Positions 50,265 to 61,494 of a DNA stretch of 64,000 nucleotides are shown here, one piece after another (position 1 is the first letter of the stretch; the number at the start of each line of letters is the position of its first letter). Origin of the DNA: Xanthoparmelia taractica (Eukaryota; Ascomycota; Lecanoromycetes; Lecanorales; Parmeliaceae); NCBI GenBank assembly GCA_033085395.1, contig MU853184.1, forward strand, positions 1 through 64,000. The letters are read 5' to 3'. A program made the translations under genes and the position numbers. Below the pieces are notes generated by a model, which was not told where the DNA came from, searched no databases, and was given only the letters and a program-made list of their open reading frames with translations.

Positions 50265-52199
50265 TCACAGGTGGGATCCCCGATTTCCGTCCCCTTTTGA
50301 GGGACCGATCAATCCTTGGACTTCCTCCTCAACCCTCTGCGTTTCCGTAAGTGGGTCGTACATCTTCGATCTCACCCATTTTTCTAGTTCGTCATCCCCG
50401 ATCCCCTTGATGCTTTGCTCGCGATCCACGCCCGCTTCTTGTGCAGCTTTGATAACCCCCATTGCAACGATAACACTCACGTCTCGTATCCGAGCGAGTT
50501 CTGGATACAGCAAACCCTTGGAAGTTTCGGAAGGATGCAAAGAATTGCTTAGTGACGTCGCAGAGGCATATATCATGGACTGGGTAATGGTGGTTGCCTT
50601 CGACAGAATTGTACCCAGCCCAATACCTGGGAAAACATACATGTTGTTGCCTGATTTTGCGCTTCAGTTACTTATGGGGGGTTCCCGGTTCTCTGCTACA
50701 TAGGGGAAGGGGAATGACTCACCTTGCCCAGGAGTCTCGAGCTTGCCATCGTGCTCGATTGGGGCAAACGGGCTTCCACTCGCGAACAAAGCCTTGAAAT
50801 TGGTATATCTAAGGGCGTCTTCGAAAGTGCACTCCGAATTCGCAGAAGGATTCGAAAGAGGGAATATGATTGGGTGCTCATTCCATTGGCCCATTTTGGT
50901 TAGCATATCTGGCGTGAACGCCCCTCCTATCGTTGAAAGTCCCATCAGTATTGTAGGCTTCACATGGTTCACAACTTCCTCAAGGGTTTTGTACTGCTTT
51001 CCAGCGTTATCATCGCGCGAGAAATAGACCTTGTGCTCCGCCAACTTGTCCCCTCGGTCGTTGGTCACAAGACCTTTGGTGTCGACGAGCCAAAAGCATC
51101 GCCGTGCTTGGTCCTCTGTCAGTCCTTCTCGCATGAAATACTCTACAATTTGCTTGGCAACTCCAACACCAGCGCTACCAGCTCCGAGAAATACTGCTCG
51201 TTGGTCCTTGACCGGAATACCGGTTCGTTTCACAGCGCTGATGATCCCCGCAAGTACTACGGCACCGGTCCCCTGGATATCGTCGTTGAAACATGTATAT
51301 TTGCCTCCGTAATTTTCGAGAGCCGGGAAAGGATTCTTGAAGTCTTCAAATTGGATGACAATGCCTGGCCATTTCTCCGTCAGTGCCACCATCAATTCAT
51401 CCAGAAACTCCTTTTCTTCTTGAGCAGCAACTTTTTCTCTCCTGCTTCCCATATAAAGTGGATCTTCCCTTAATGACTTGTTTCCAGTACCCAGATCCAG
51501 CATGAGCGGCAAAGTGGCCTCCGGACGGATCCCTGCGCAGGCCACATAAAGAGAGAGCTTGCCAATGGGTATACCCATACCATTGATGCCTAAATCCCCT
51601 AACCCAAGGATTCGAGAGCCGTCTGTAACAACGGTGATCTCCACATTGGCCTCTGGCCAATTGTGCAGGACGGAAGCGATGTGACCCCGATCAGAATAAG
51701 AGATATATAGACCCTCCGGTTGGACGTAATTATGAGACCACTGTAAGCAGCCGTCACCAACAGTGGGTGTGTAGATTAGAGGAGCCATGTCCTTTATGTG
51801 CTGAGTAACCAAGCGATAAAAGAGGTGGACGTTAGCGTTCCGAAGGTGGCTGAGATAGAGATACTTGTCGATACTCTGCGGCCTTCGTTGTAGCTGTTTC
51901 AGGCATCTCGAAGCTTGGACTTCTAAGCCCTCGACCGCCGGAGGAACAAGCCCATATGTGCGATTGTACTTGCGAACGGCGGTAGAATGGGATGTATCGT
52001 AATCGCCAGTCGCTGGCGGTACATGTGCTGTTGTCATTCTTCCTTGGGAGTGTACCGGTGTTGTATTTGATAGAGCACGGTGTTTTGGATCCTGTGGATT
52101 TTGGCAGGCCTTTCGAAATGCGGTGCAACTGCTGCTTGATCGTCGTAAAGCCAAAAGCCCGAGTATTTGCATTGGCCTCAGGAGTCGAGGGAGGAGCAC
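50265..52199 (-). CDS. Malic enzyme
   Basis: It oxidatively decarboxylates malate to pyruvate with NAD(P)+. Exons are 50723-52199 and 50265-50650, joined over a 72-bp intron, giving 620 residues. Conserved blocks are LIYTPTVGDGC, YISYSDRGHIASVL, VVTDGSRILGLGDLGINGMG with IPIGKLSLY, the metal-binding region FEDFKNPFPALE, CFNDDIQGTGAVVLAG, the nucleotide-binding FLGAGSAGVGVA, and PLSNPSANSECT. The first 55 residues are basic, Ser-rich and hydrophobic (MLLPRLLRPMQILGLLALRR), plausible as a mitochondrial presequence. A second Met at residue 55 could give a cytosolic form. NAD versus NADP preference cannot be read here. It is divergent from the HAM1-like gene. Confidence 0.93.
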
Positions 52200-52705
52200 G
52201 CTTTATTACTACATGCAAGCAATTGCGCCTTAGAAGTACAATTGCTCGGCGACTTTCCCCGTGGAGAACAAAGCCGAAAGCCCCAACAATAATCGGTGAC
52301 CGATTGCGCACTGAATTTGTAGGGGAGCCAGAAGACTGATGGATTACTCTGGAGGAATTGGACTGATAAGCAATTACTTGTCGGAAATAGCAAAGCAGCA
52401 ATTATTCTAACTCAGGTTCAAGCCGAAGTACTTATTCAAGCAACGCAAGAGGCTCCAACCCCACGAAGCAATATAATAATTACCTTTTTGATGCACGCCC
52501 CAGAAACACTGGGATCTGCAAATTAGCGCCGGTCCCAACCTTGCTCATGCCATGCCTGAGCATTGACCAATGACGTACCTTATTCCAAAGGAATTACATC
52601 AGTTCTTTTATCCAAGTATATCTTCCATCAACAACCCACTCTTCTCACTGATCCTCCATCACGCAGCCTTTGTATCGCACCATTGAATCACGAAAACAAA
52701 CAGTC
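52200..52705. promoter_or_regulatory. Divergent promoter of malic enzyme and HAM1-like gene
   Basis: The 506-bp gap separates two divergently transcribed genes and must hold both promoters. No specific site was identified. Confidence 0.55.
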
Positions 52706-55035
52706 ATGTCTTCTTGTTTCGGCTTTCGCAAAGCAAAGGGCGAGGATACCGAGGCCTTGCTCCCTCAATATGCAGATGACACGAGCCTGCAGAGGTCGTT
52801 GCACCAGAAAATGCACACTTATCAAATGCTTGTAACATTTCCCTTTCCCCTCTTTCCCACCAGTTTTAACGCCGAATACAGAAAGCCTTATCAGCTGGTT
52901 TCATGCCGTCTACCGAGCAGCTGATCATCAATCTGCGTACTCTCCTGGCATCAGATCTTCTTAACCCCGAAAATCCGGTCCTCAGCGACTCTGGCCGGCT
53001 ACTGTTAAAGCTCTCCAAGCGATGGCTCTCACAATTCATCGAAGCTCTAAGGCACAAGAACGACAACGATCAGATCCAGGACTTTATCTGGTTCCTCTCC
53101 AAGTCAAGAATTTCGTTGGACACTCAAGACATCAGTAAAACTGCGTCAAACGTCAAGGCCAAGGCAGACGCTAATGCTGGTAAGTGTACCTGTTCACGAG
53201 TCCATCTTGTTGTTGACTGACAACGTCTAGCCTTTGAAAGCATTCGCACTGTAGGTAGCCTTCTCCTCACAAACTCGGATTTCAGAATCTTCCTCGGCGA
53301 CTTGGGCACCATTGGTCGTCAGGTTTTCGCAGATACTGCGTTCTCATTATCTGAAGTCGCCGAAGAAGCTGGCAAAAAGTTGGAGCCTTCTGAGCAGGAA
53401 AGCAAAACCGTAAAGGAGCCTGGATCGGACGAGGGCCCTCCACCCACAGCGAATGATCTCGGTAAGGGGGCTGCAGATATATCAAAGGTTGTAGGCAATG
53501 GATTAGCAAAGACAGGGCATGATGCGTTCTCAAGTCTGCAGGACAACGTGTCTGGAGACCAGAAAGAAACATTGATTTATCGTTTGAAAAAGGCTGTCAT
53601 GAAGTTGCGAAAACGAAACGACTACTCAGATTCAGTATCGACCCTTGGGTTGCTGATCAAGCGCTACGCCCGAGCCTATTCTAGAGCCGTGGATGAGACT
53701 ATTACTACCGCACAAGACGACGTGAACACAAATCCTGCGTTTGACAAGGCTATCAAGAACTTTTGGTCGCTCATTAGTTCGTTCGGTGATCGGGAACAAT
53801 GGCAATTATTAGAGCAAAAGGTCGAAAAGCTCATGGATCACTCTCAGACAGACCCCGGGTTCGAGAACTTAATGGTCGACATTGGCAACTCTGTACAGAA
53901 GCTGCTGACCGATCCTGACTTCTTCGAATCTGCGGATAAGAAAATCCAAGAGCTTCGCGAGAAGGTGAAGGAGATGGGCACCGAGTCCAACCTCCGCCAA
54001 GACGTCGACGAGGCTCTCTCCCAGTTGCAAATCACTTTCAATTCCGTTCTTGAGGATAACGATGTTTCGAACCTGATCACGACAACTACTCAAATCTTCA
54101 ACATCATCTCCCCTCTGCACGCCACGACAAACCACGATCTGGTGCAGGATGCCCTGCATGTGTTTATCCCACTACTTATCCAAGCAGTGCAGTACATACC
54201 AATACCACGCCTTGAAATATCGGTTCCAGAGATCGACCTCCTTCTTGAAAACCTGATCATCGAACCTGGCCGCACCATAAACAACACCTCTTTCCTCCCC
54301 TACAAGCTCCGCATCGAAACCTACAATGATCTCGAAATCCGCAAAGCCCATACGCTGCGCACAACCACTTCCACCACGTCTTGTGTCACAGTCGCTGTCA
54401 ACGGCCTCTCCGTCCGAGCGGACGAGGTAGGCTTCTGGCTGCGCGCCCATAGCGGCATACTTCGTCTTGCAGACGAAGGTATTGCTTCTTTCCAGCTCGA
54501 TGAGCGAGGCATTGATATTGCCCTCGACGTCGAGATTGGCAAAGAAAGGCTCGAAAAGATTCTCACTCTAAAAGCCGTGCGCGTGCATATACACAAATTA
54601 TCCTATTCGCTGCGAAAGAGTAAATTCTCCTGGTTAGCATGGATCATTAAGCCACTACTTCGCCCTATTGTCCGTAAGGTCCTGGAAAAGCAACTTGCTG
54701 CCGCCATTGCGGATGGCATGCATGCTGTAAATCGTGAATTGCTCTTTGCCCGCGAACGACTGCGTGCTACACGCATCTCCGATCCGCAAGACATTCGTAC
54801 CTTTGTGAAGGCAATCATCACGAGGTTGACACCAGCGGAGGATCCGGATGTTTACACAGCAGTGGGCGTGACGCCGAGCAAGGGCGTCTTCAAAGGCGTT
54901 TATGCACCAGGAAGTGTGGTGAAATTGTACGAGGATGAGGCAAGACAAGCTGCTGAGAGAGTGGATGATGCCATCGTGGATGGTGGTTGGAGGAATGAAA
55001 TTTTTAACGTGCAGACTGTTATGATGGGACAGTAA
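52706..55035 (+). CDS. HAM1-like protein (DUF4449/HAM1_C), putative BPI/TULIP lipid-binding
   Basis: Exons 52706-52831, 52882-53179 and 53231-55035 (introns 50 and 51 bp) give 742 residues. The N-terminal half is helical and charged (HAM1-like N domain, with AGFMPSTEQLIINLRTLLAS). The C-terminal half has the HAM1_C/DUF4449 pattern, including IPIPRLEISVPEIDLLLENL and LSYSLRKSKFSWLAWIIKPLL. This class resembles BPI/LBP tubular lipid-binding folds, so binding or moving lipids at membranes is an inference. The model ends at TAA 55033-55035. A good GTAAGT donor overlaps the stop, and an acceptor near 55098 would change the tail to MMGQSR. Substrate and location are unknown. Confidence 0.85.
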
Positions 55036-55384
55036 GTTCGAGTGACGACGGTTCCGTGTTCTCCATTGACCTCACACTGCGTTTAAATTGTTACGCAGGT
55101 CCAGGTGAGTGTATAGCACATGTCTTGATAAACCGCGGAGGAAGCATAAAAGCACTAAAATCAATGGGCGCGGGTAACAAGCACAAAACTTGTGTACATC
55201 AAGGGCTGTGGTAGCTGCAGTTTGTAGCAGAGCAATACCAATGTTGAAGACAGTTTTCAGACAGAAAGAGACCGACTAATGTAACATTTGTGATGTATTC
55301 AGCGCTAGCTACAGCTCACGCTTCGATGTAGAATAGGAGATTTTACAAGCTTCTTTTCACTGTGCCCTTCCATCATACTCCCTC
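55036..55384. other. Convergent 3' region of HAM1-like and prohibitin-2 genes
   Basis: 349 bp between convergent stop codons. It holds a possible terminal intron and tiny last exon of the HAM1-like gene (to about 55109). Nothing else was recognised. Confidence 0.55.
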
Positions 55385-56489
55385 CTACGTGTGCGGCTTT
55401 TTATCTTCGTAGGCCTCCGTGACATTAAGCCCCAGCCCATTGGCATCCAGATAGAGCTTGTTTTTCCCGCCCGCTTCCTGCAGGATCGCTGCGATGTTCC
55501 TTGCGTTCTCGATCCTTCTCAGGTCGACATAGCTTCTACTCTTCTTGATGGCGTCGCCGATGAGTTCCGCAGACCGAGCTTCACCCTGCGCCCGTACAAC
55601 TGTAGCTTGCTTTTCTTGGCGAGCTTTGTCTACAACGAAGGCAGCCCGTTGGGCTTCTTGCTGGGCGACTTGTTTGGCTTCGACTGCTGCGGTGAATTCG
55701 GGAGAAAATGCTAGGTGCTGAAGTAAGGGGGAGAGTCAGTAATCGCTAGCGACTTTAGAGGAACGAAGCAAAAGACGTACAGTCAACGAAACATCGTCGA
55801 GGATGATACTGAATCTTTGTGCTCGCCTCGAAAGGTTCTCCCTCACTAATCTCGCAACATTCTCACGCTGCGTAATGAGCTGGCTTGCGTTGAATTGGGC
55901 AACTACACTCTTGAGGACTTCGTTCACAATGGAGGGCAAGACTCGCTCGTCATAGTCAGTACCAAGGGTGCGATATATTGTTGGAAGAGCGTTGACTGCT
56001 GGGCGAGAGAGGACACGGCAGGTGATGTTAACCATTTGCAGATCCTTGGTTCCAGTCAAGGAGGCAACATTGCGAGGTTTGGCGCGGACATCGTAGGTTA
56101 TCGGAGTTTCGAACCAGGGAATCTTGAAATGTGTTCCTGATTGGTGTGAGTATAATGAAACGACCATGTGCTGAGCGTGACAAATGTACCTTCATTGTAT
56201 ATCTCTTTTTGTACACCACCTATCCTTGTGTACTTGATGGCTCGATGACCACCGTCCACTACTCAGGTTAGCCAGGAATTTAGTTGTTTCGTGGTGTAAA
56301 GACAAAGTCCTGCATACCATTGAATAGCGCATTGTTGACAACCACCACGCCGGTTCCGAGCAAGAGCAGGCCGGCAGCTCCACCAAAGAAGTTCCTAGGA
56401 CCGCCTGGCAGGCCTCTTCTACCCCTTTGCTGTGCTGAGTTTACACTTTGCTGCAGCTTCCGCCACATCTCCCTTGGGTCTTGTGCCAT
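55385..56489 (-). CDS. PHB2: Prohibitin-2
   Basis: Prohibitin-2 forms ring complexes with prohibitin-1 in the mitochondrial inner membrane. Exons 56318-56489, 56190-56258, 55781-56136 and 55385-55717 give 309 residues (yeast Phb2 is 310). The N-terminus has one membrane span, AAGLLLLGTGVVVVNNALF (about 37-55), after an Arg/Gln-rich start. The SPFH/PHB domain includes GGHRAIKYTRIGGVQKEIY and VNITCRVLSRP. The conserved coiled coil EAKQVAQQEAQRAAFVVDKA follows, then LYLDANGLGLNV near the end. Introns are 59, 53 and 63 bp with GT-AG ends and hold phase throughout. The start is the ATG directly before the Arg-rich head. It is divergent from the CstF-64 gene, with a MITE in the shared promoter. Confidence 0.94.
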
Positions 56490-57123
56490 TTTGAAGGTCT
56501 AACCGGAAATCATAAGAATGATGAGAAGACTGGTGGAGGCACAGGGGGTGTCATAAGTCTGAATACTGAGCCTCGCCTAAATTTGCTGAGCTAAGAACAT
56601 CCAAAAAAGCTCTTTCTTCGCAGTAACTTATCGTCACGAAAACTCCGTCAAATTCCTTAGAATAAACGGTAATAGATAGCTTAGAATCTCTTCTTCTGTA
56701 TACTTGAGTTTGAAGTCAATACTTTAGATTTGGCAAGCACCAAGTCGGTTGAAAGAACAGCACATAATAACGGCTAAACCTCGGTATTCAGACTTATGAC
56801 ACCCCCTGTGGAGGCGTCCTGTCTTTGCGAGTTGTGGAAAATTAGCTCATTTTGATGTCTCGGGAAAACTACCTTATATCCCTTCCTCGCCAAAATTGTT
56901 GTTCGGCAAAAGTTCGGAAATTGAAAAGCTACTTTGACAGAACAAAGCGAGGTAGTTTTCACTTCAATATCATTGACATGGCAGTCAAGATCCAGCTTGT
57001 CTAGATTTGGGTATGATCTGAGCATCCTCTGAACCTGCTCCAAGCCTTACACAACACTCTTAAAGGGGAACGAAGAGCTCTGACGCTCCACTCAGAAACT
57101 GGGAGAGAACTTCCATTGGCACT
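56490..57123. promoter_or_regulatory. Divergent promoter of prohibitin-2 and CstF-64, with a MITE
   Basis: The 634-bp gap between two divergent genes is 42 percent occupied by the MITE at 56542-56808. A minus-strand frame of 89 codons (56774-57043) overlaps the MITE end and is not supported as a gene. Confidence 0.6.
56542..56808. mobile_element. hAT-like MITE with CAGGGGGTG ends (267 bp)
   Basis: The left end CAGGGGGTGTCATAAGTCTG and the right end, read in reverse complement, are the same over about 28 bp with one mismatch. Flanks are TGGAGGCA (56534-56541) and TGGAGGCG (56809-56816), an 8-bp target duplication matching at 7 of 8. The CAGGG-type terminus and 8-bp duplication fit hAT elements. 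It has no coding capacity and, unlike the AT-rich-island MITEs, is not RIP-mutated. It is a different family from those. Confidence 0.85.
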
Positions 57124-58142
57124 ATGGCAGACAAAGCTGGCAGAGTAGTGTTCATTGGTGGGTACTGCCAGAAGTGAATGCGAAACCTACTGACTTGGCT
57201 CGGCGTAGGAAACATTCCCTATGGTTTGAAGTCTTTTAAGTGCAGATCACAATTTTCCATTAACATCTATCAGGCCTCACGGAAGAACAAATTATCCACA
57301 TATTTGGACAGGTTGGCCAAGTCCTAAATTTTCGACTTGTCTACGACAATGATACCGGCAAGCCAAAAGGTTTTGGCTTCGCTGAATTCGCAGATACAGA
57401 CGCTGCTGCATCTGCAGTCCGTAACCTGAACAATTACGAAATAATGGGACGTGAGCTGCGGGTGGACTTTTCGCATGTGGGAGGAAAGGATGACGGGGCT
57501 CCGTCAGGTTATAATGCACAACACCCTCCGCAGAACCCACCGCCTACTGGGTACCAACCTCCAGTACCAGGTGGTCTACCTCCTCTGCCACCAGGAATTG
57601 ATCTTCAACCGAACATCACATGCCCTGATGCCATATCAAAAACCTTGTCTACCCTGCCAGCACCTCAGTTGCTCGATATCCTCTCGCAGATGAAGGGACT
57701 CGTGATGGGCGACCCAGCCAAAGCCACCGAGCTCCTCAAACAAGCACCCCAGCTTGCCTACGCAATCTTTCAGGCACTGCTGCTTATGGGCTTGGTCGAC
57801 ACTTCCGTCTTAGGTTCAGTAGTTGAGCAAGCGTCGCATCCAGCACAACCTCCAGCACACCCAATCCCTCCTCGCCAGGCTCCAGCTTATCAGCCTCCAG
57901 TGCAGCAACCTTACCCCCAATACCCGCCGATATCGGGTCAAATGCACGTGCCTACACCACCGGTCCACAACCAGCTGTACCAGACCCCACCAGCACCGGC
58001 TCCCCCACCGCAGCAGCAACCAGCTAATCAAGAAGAACTTTTGCAGCAGATCCTTAACATGCCCCAGCAGCAGATTGACCAGTTAGCTCCAGCAGATAGA
58101 GCCCAGATCATGGCAGTGAGGCAGCAGCTAAGAGGGTTCTAA
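57124..58142 (+). CDS. Cleavage stimulation factor CstF-64 / Rna15 homologue
   Basis: This protein binds GU-rich downstream or A-rich elements of pre-mRNA in 3'-end cleavage and polyadenylation, in the nucleus. Exons 57124-57157, 57209-57223 and 57274-58142 give 305 residues. The RRM spans residues 8-85, with RNP2 VVFIGNIPYG and RNP1 KGFGFAEF. A hinge domain follows (about 115-205: LSTLPAPQLLDILSQMKGLV, ELLKQAPQLAYAIFQALLLM). A Pro/Gln-rich linker leads to the C-terminal three-helix domain (EELLQQILNMPQQQIDQLAP). Exon 2 is only 15 nt and encodes the RNP2 core NIPY. Introns are 51 and 50 bp. Confidence 0.93.
57209..57223 (+). other. 15-nt microexon of the CstF-64 homologue
   Basis: The exon GAAACATTCCCTATG lies between GCGTAG and GTTTGA splice ends. 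It is required to restore VFIGNIPYGLTEEQ, and its length is a multiple of three. Confidence 0.85.
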
Positions 58143-58777
58143 AATGGCGCTCATGGTTGACTATCCTGCTCTGTCTGCATAGTCCTCTTTTCGATTCCCG
58201 GCAAGCAGACTGTAATTTCATACAATTCGTGAGATTTAGCGAGGCGTACGGCGCCTGCTGCCAAGCATGGATTTCCTGTTAGGCCAAAAAAAGATTATAG
58301 TATAGTCAAGTGTCTTCAGGAATTGAACGTTTTCATCCCACTCGTGTTCAGCTGCTCTGGTCTATGCAGACTCAGAGTTTCTGGCTACTGATCTTATCAA
58401 GTATCCTTTCTTTGACCGCTCAATCCCCCTAGTCATTCATTCGCATTGATTAGCATTCATCTTTCAACGATTTTTTCCTCATCCATACATGCCAATTGGA
58501 CAGGCAGGGTGTCTCAAAAAAGCGGGCAATCCAAAGCGCTGAATCTTTCCATTCTTACATTACTTTTAGGTATCTAGTCCTCACTCATGAGCCCAAATGG
58601 AGCGTTATTTGGCATTGGAACTTGAACGAAAATGTTCCTCTACTTGAAGTCTTGAGGACATGTGCCACACTTGGCCTAGTGAGCAGCCAGACCTTCAAGT
58701 GTGATTGTCACTCAACCACTGACATAGTTCCATGCAGGCTTGTTCCGACTTCGTCTGCCTCTGACCAGCGTGATACC
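58143..58777. other. Intergenic, possible 5' part of the next gene
   Basis: The frame of the next gene stays open upstream to about 58496 but contains no ATG, so this stretch may include leader sequence or a missed first exon. Nothing else was recognised. Confidence 0.5.
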
Positions 58778-59392
58778 ATGACAAAGGTCAAGAAAACCTC
58801 ATTGTTCTTCCCAATCCTGAAGCTTCCCTCAGAACTTCGTAACCTGATATGGAGATGCACCGTCATGACGGCCGAAGCCATCCAACTCGAACAGCTTTGC
58901 AGTCAGCACGCTCGTGGACAACTTGTTCCTAGCTTACTTCGGTCCGGGAGACAGATACATGCCGAAGATGACAGGCGACTGGTTCCTTCTCGTCTCTCTA
59001 TCGCCTTCGCGTGCCGACAGCTATACTTGGAGGTTACCCCTATTTACTATTCGCAAAATTGGTTCGCTGTGTCGCTCACCTCAATGGTGACCGCCCTAGG
59101 AAAAGTCCAGGATTTCGTTGCAGCTATTGGGCCGGAGAATGCTCGCTGCATCCGGAATCTCTGCATTGTGCTGCCGGGTATCATGCAATTGGTCCATCTG
59201 CAGCTGACTCTCATGCTTGGTGCTGGGGTACAGGGGAATTCGCCTCTGGCAGTGCTCAAGTCCTTTCTCGCCGAAATGCAAGCAATCTTCCACGGCGCAC
59301 CAGCCATCGTGCTGTCATGTAGGACCGTTGTCATGATCGTTCTGACATCCGATGGGAAAGCTATCCGCTATTCGGGTCAGTCGCTGTTCTGA
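58778..59392 (+). CDS. 2EXR/F-box-like fungal protein
   Basis: The product is 204 residues from the first ATG of the frame. FPILKLPSELRNLIWRCTV near the N-terminus, then LSIAFACRQLYLEVTPIYYSQNWFAV, match the pattern of fungal 2EXR-type domains (LPxELRxxIW, then RQxxxExxPIYYxxNxF). These proteins are numerous in Pezizomycotina and mostly uncharacterised. The homologous part starts 12 residues after the chosen Met. The end may be longer through an unseen intron, since the last residues look non-conserved. Confidence 0.65.
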   Translation: MTKVKKTSLFFPILKLPSELRNLIWRCTVMTAEAIQLEQLCSQHARGQLVPSLLRSGRQIHAEDDRRLVPSRLSIAFACRQLYLEVTPIYYSQNWFAVSLTSMVTALGKVQDFVAAIGPENARCIRNLCIVLPGIMQLVHLQLTLMLGAGVQGNSPLAVLKSFLAEMQAIFHGAPAIVLSCRTVVMIVLTSDGKAIRYSGQSLF

Positions 59393-60006
59393 AAGAAGAG
59401 TATTGGCAGCAACGGCCGAGTATTATGGAGTTCCTTCGGATAGAGCTCCATACGATGCGGTCTCTATTCGGAAGGTAGCGGGAGTAAGTCTAGCACAGAT
59501 TCGATGGGCCGCCACTCTCAAAGGCTCACAGGATGACAGTGCTGCATTTGGCGCCAGAAGGGCCTTCGATCTGCCTTGAGCGAAGGAAGTCGGTAAGTCG
59601 CCGGATCATGATAGTGCCAACAGCCAGGCTAACCCTATCGGAAACCAAGTCCAGTATTGCTCGTTAAGCACTCATCAGGCATTGACTACTGGCTTCCCAG
59701 GAGCCGCAGGTCATCATGGTCTTGCCATCTACAACGTGGAGGATTGCACTAGAAGGAACCGAAGGTTTTGCTTGAAGCTTTGGAATCTTCCTAGGTGCTA
59801 GATTTGAAACCGTGCTTATTACGCTTTGATCCCCTTCCCCAAGTCTCAGCTTTCCAGCCCCTGCGCAACTGGATAGCCTTATGAAAACTGAGCAGGATTC
59901 TATAAGCCAGCCAATAAGGTTTTTCCGTGAATGACTTTGTGGCCATCGCCATTTCGCTTTAGGTATTAGATGATTACTATGCCTTTTAAAGAGGCAGAGC
60001 TTCGCA
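59393..60006. other. Intergenic, convergent 3' flanks
   Basis: No supported gene. A 138-codon minus-strand frame (59664-60080) overlaps the next gene in a different frame and shows no family features. Confidence 0.55.
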
Positions 60007-60627
60007 TTAGCCCCCAACATCCACTTTGACAACGACAGCCTTCCCCGTCCTCGTCTCGTACAAGCCCATGTCATTCTCAATTCTCAAGCATACATCCCTT
60101 GTCTCAACTTGCACGCTCAATTCTCCATTGCCCAAAGTCTCCTTCTGCGCAGTTCTCCAATCTGCGTTTAGGGAACTCTGAAGGCTGGTTTTATCGCCTT
60201 CGATGACCCGGTACCCGGAATTCCGCAGATGGCTTCGCATCTGCTGTCCCAACTCCTGCATTACGGCCAATTGCCGCCAGAATTCTAGACTATTCTCCTG
60301 CCCGTGTAAGCGTACCATTCTAAGGTTCTCAGCGCTGGGAAAGCCGACAATGGTCTCGGAAGGGTCTTTTGATCCGATCTTGCCGGATGGGTGTAAAGCA
60401 AAGACGTTTGAGGGAACAAGGATAAGAGTTGTACTGGAAAGGCCGGAGAGAGCGCTTTCGTACAGGTGAGGAGTAATGTAGGTAGTCAGGAGCGACGATA
60501 TCAGAGCCGTACGTGCCGCAGCAATGTTTTGGGGGAGGTAGCTAGGGGATGAGCTTTGTTGAGGAGAGCGCACGCTCTCAGAGTATGAGGGAAGGCCATC
60601 AGAAGACGGATTGGACTTGGAATCCAT
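60007..60627 (-). CDS. Conserved-looking hypothetical protein, 206 residues
   Basis: This is a single-exon frame from ATG 60627. The N-terminus is Ser/Pro-rich (LPSYSESVRSPQQSSSPSYLP). The remainder is an alpha/beta-looking domain with AARTALISSLLTTYITPHLY, TTLILVPSN, ETIVGFPSAENLRMVRLHGQ and EFWRQLAVMQELGQQMRSHL. This even, low-gap composition suggests a real fold, but I do not recognise the family. There are no membrane spans or signal peptide. It is divergent from the flotillin gene. Confidence 0.7.
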   Translation of the reverse strand: MDSKSNPSSDGLPSYSESVRSPQQSSSPSYLPQNIAAARTALISSLLTTYITPHLYESALSGLSSTTLILVPSNVFALHPSGKIGSKDPSETIVGFPSAENLRMVRLHGQENSLEFWRQLAVMQELGQQMRSHLRNSGYRVIEGDKTSLQSSLNADWRTAQKETLGNGELSVQVETRDVCLRIENDMGLYETRTGKAVVVKVDVGG

Positions 60628-61494
60628 ATTGTGGTTGACCTAGGGGAAGGGCACAACGACGTTCTCACTTCAAGGGGGGATGTACCGAGTTGGCAGCAGG
60701 ATAATGTAGTTCCATTCACAGTGTGTCTTCAGCGAGGAAAGAAGGAAGCACGAATGTTTCGCCTTTCGAGCACTAAACTATTAAGGACAGATGAAGGCAG
60801 AATACTGTGAGCAGCCTAGTAACATAACGGGCAAAAAGCCTCATATTATTCACTAGGCGAAGTGTGAACGGGATCCTTCTTTATAATTTGGCTTACAGCC
60901 TCCAAAAAGTCTCACTCGTGTTCCACAAGGCTGGAAAATGCCTCATGGGCAACAGTATATTGCGGCATGAAGCCCGCTTCCCTAGTGGTAAAACTTGCAG
61001 CTAAATATCTTAGCTAAGCCCCAATTCTGTGAAACATTATGCATCCATCATCATCCATCATGCACCATACCACAAGCACGGTGCGTATGTTGTGCATGAA
61101 GAGTTGGGGTAGATGAGCCTCACAAGGCTTATTTGCCCTGCCCTTATATTCGGACCCGAGCACTCCTACAGTCCTGAATCTTCTCCGTCAATCTTAAATT
61201 CGCAAACTGCTATACCATGGAATGCAAACATAGCCCTACAGGCGGCCTGCAGTCTGGCCTTGCGCGATGTATGAATCATCACCGCCTCGATCGTGGTCAC
61301 AAGTACGGAAAATGTGTTAACCTATCTAATTCTCTCACTCCTCGCACCGCTCTTCAGCCAAGTACTTCTACTCCCTGGACTCCCCATAAACCCTTTGTTC
61401 CTTTTGCTCTATCTCGTACATTTGCAAACCAATCTACAGACTCATTCTCACGGACAAACTTCCTTCACTCGCATATTCTTAGAAGTTCTCCATC
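60628..61494. promoter_or_regulatory. Divergent upstream region of the hypothetical gene and flotillin
   Basis: The 867-bp gap contains CATCATCATCCATCATGCAC near 61030-61065. A long pyrimidine-rich leader (61320-61490) precedes the flotillin ATG. Plus-strand frames here (61217-61552) overlap the flotillin start in other frames and are not supported. Confidence 0.5.

Noticed and set aside
56774..57043. 89-codon minus-strand frame near CstF-64
   Set aside because: Runs into the MITE terminal repeat and has no homology.
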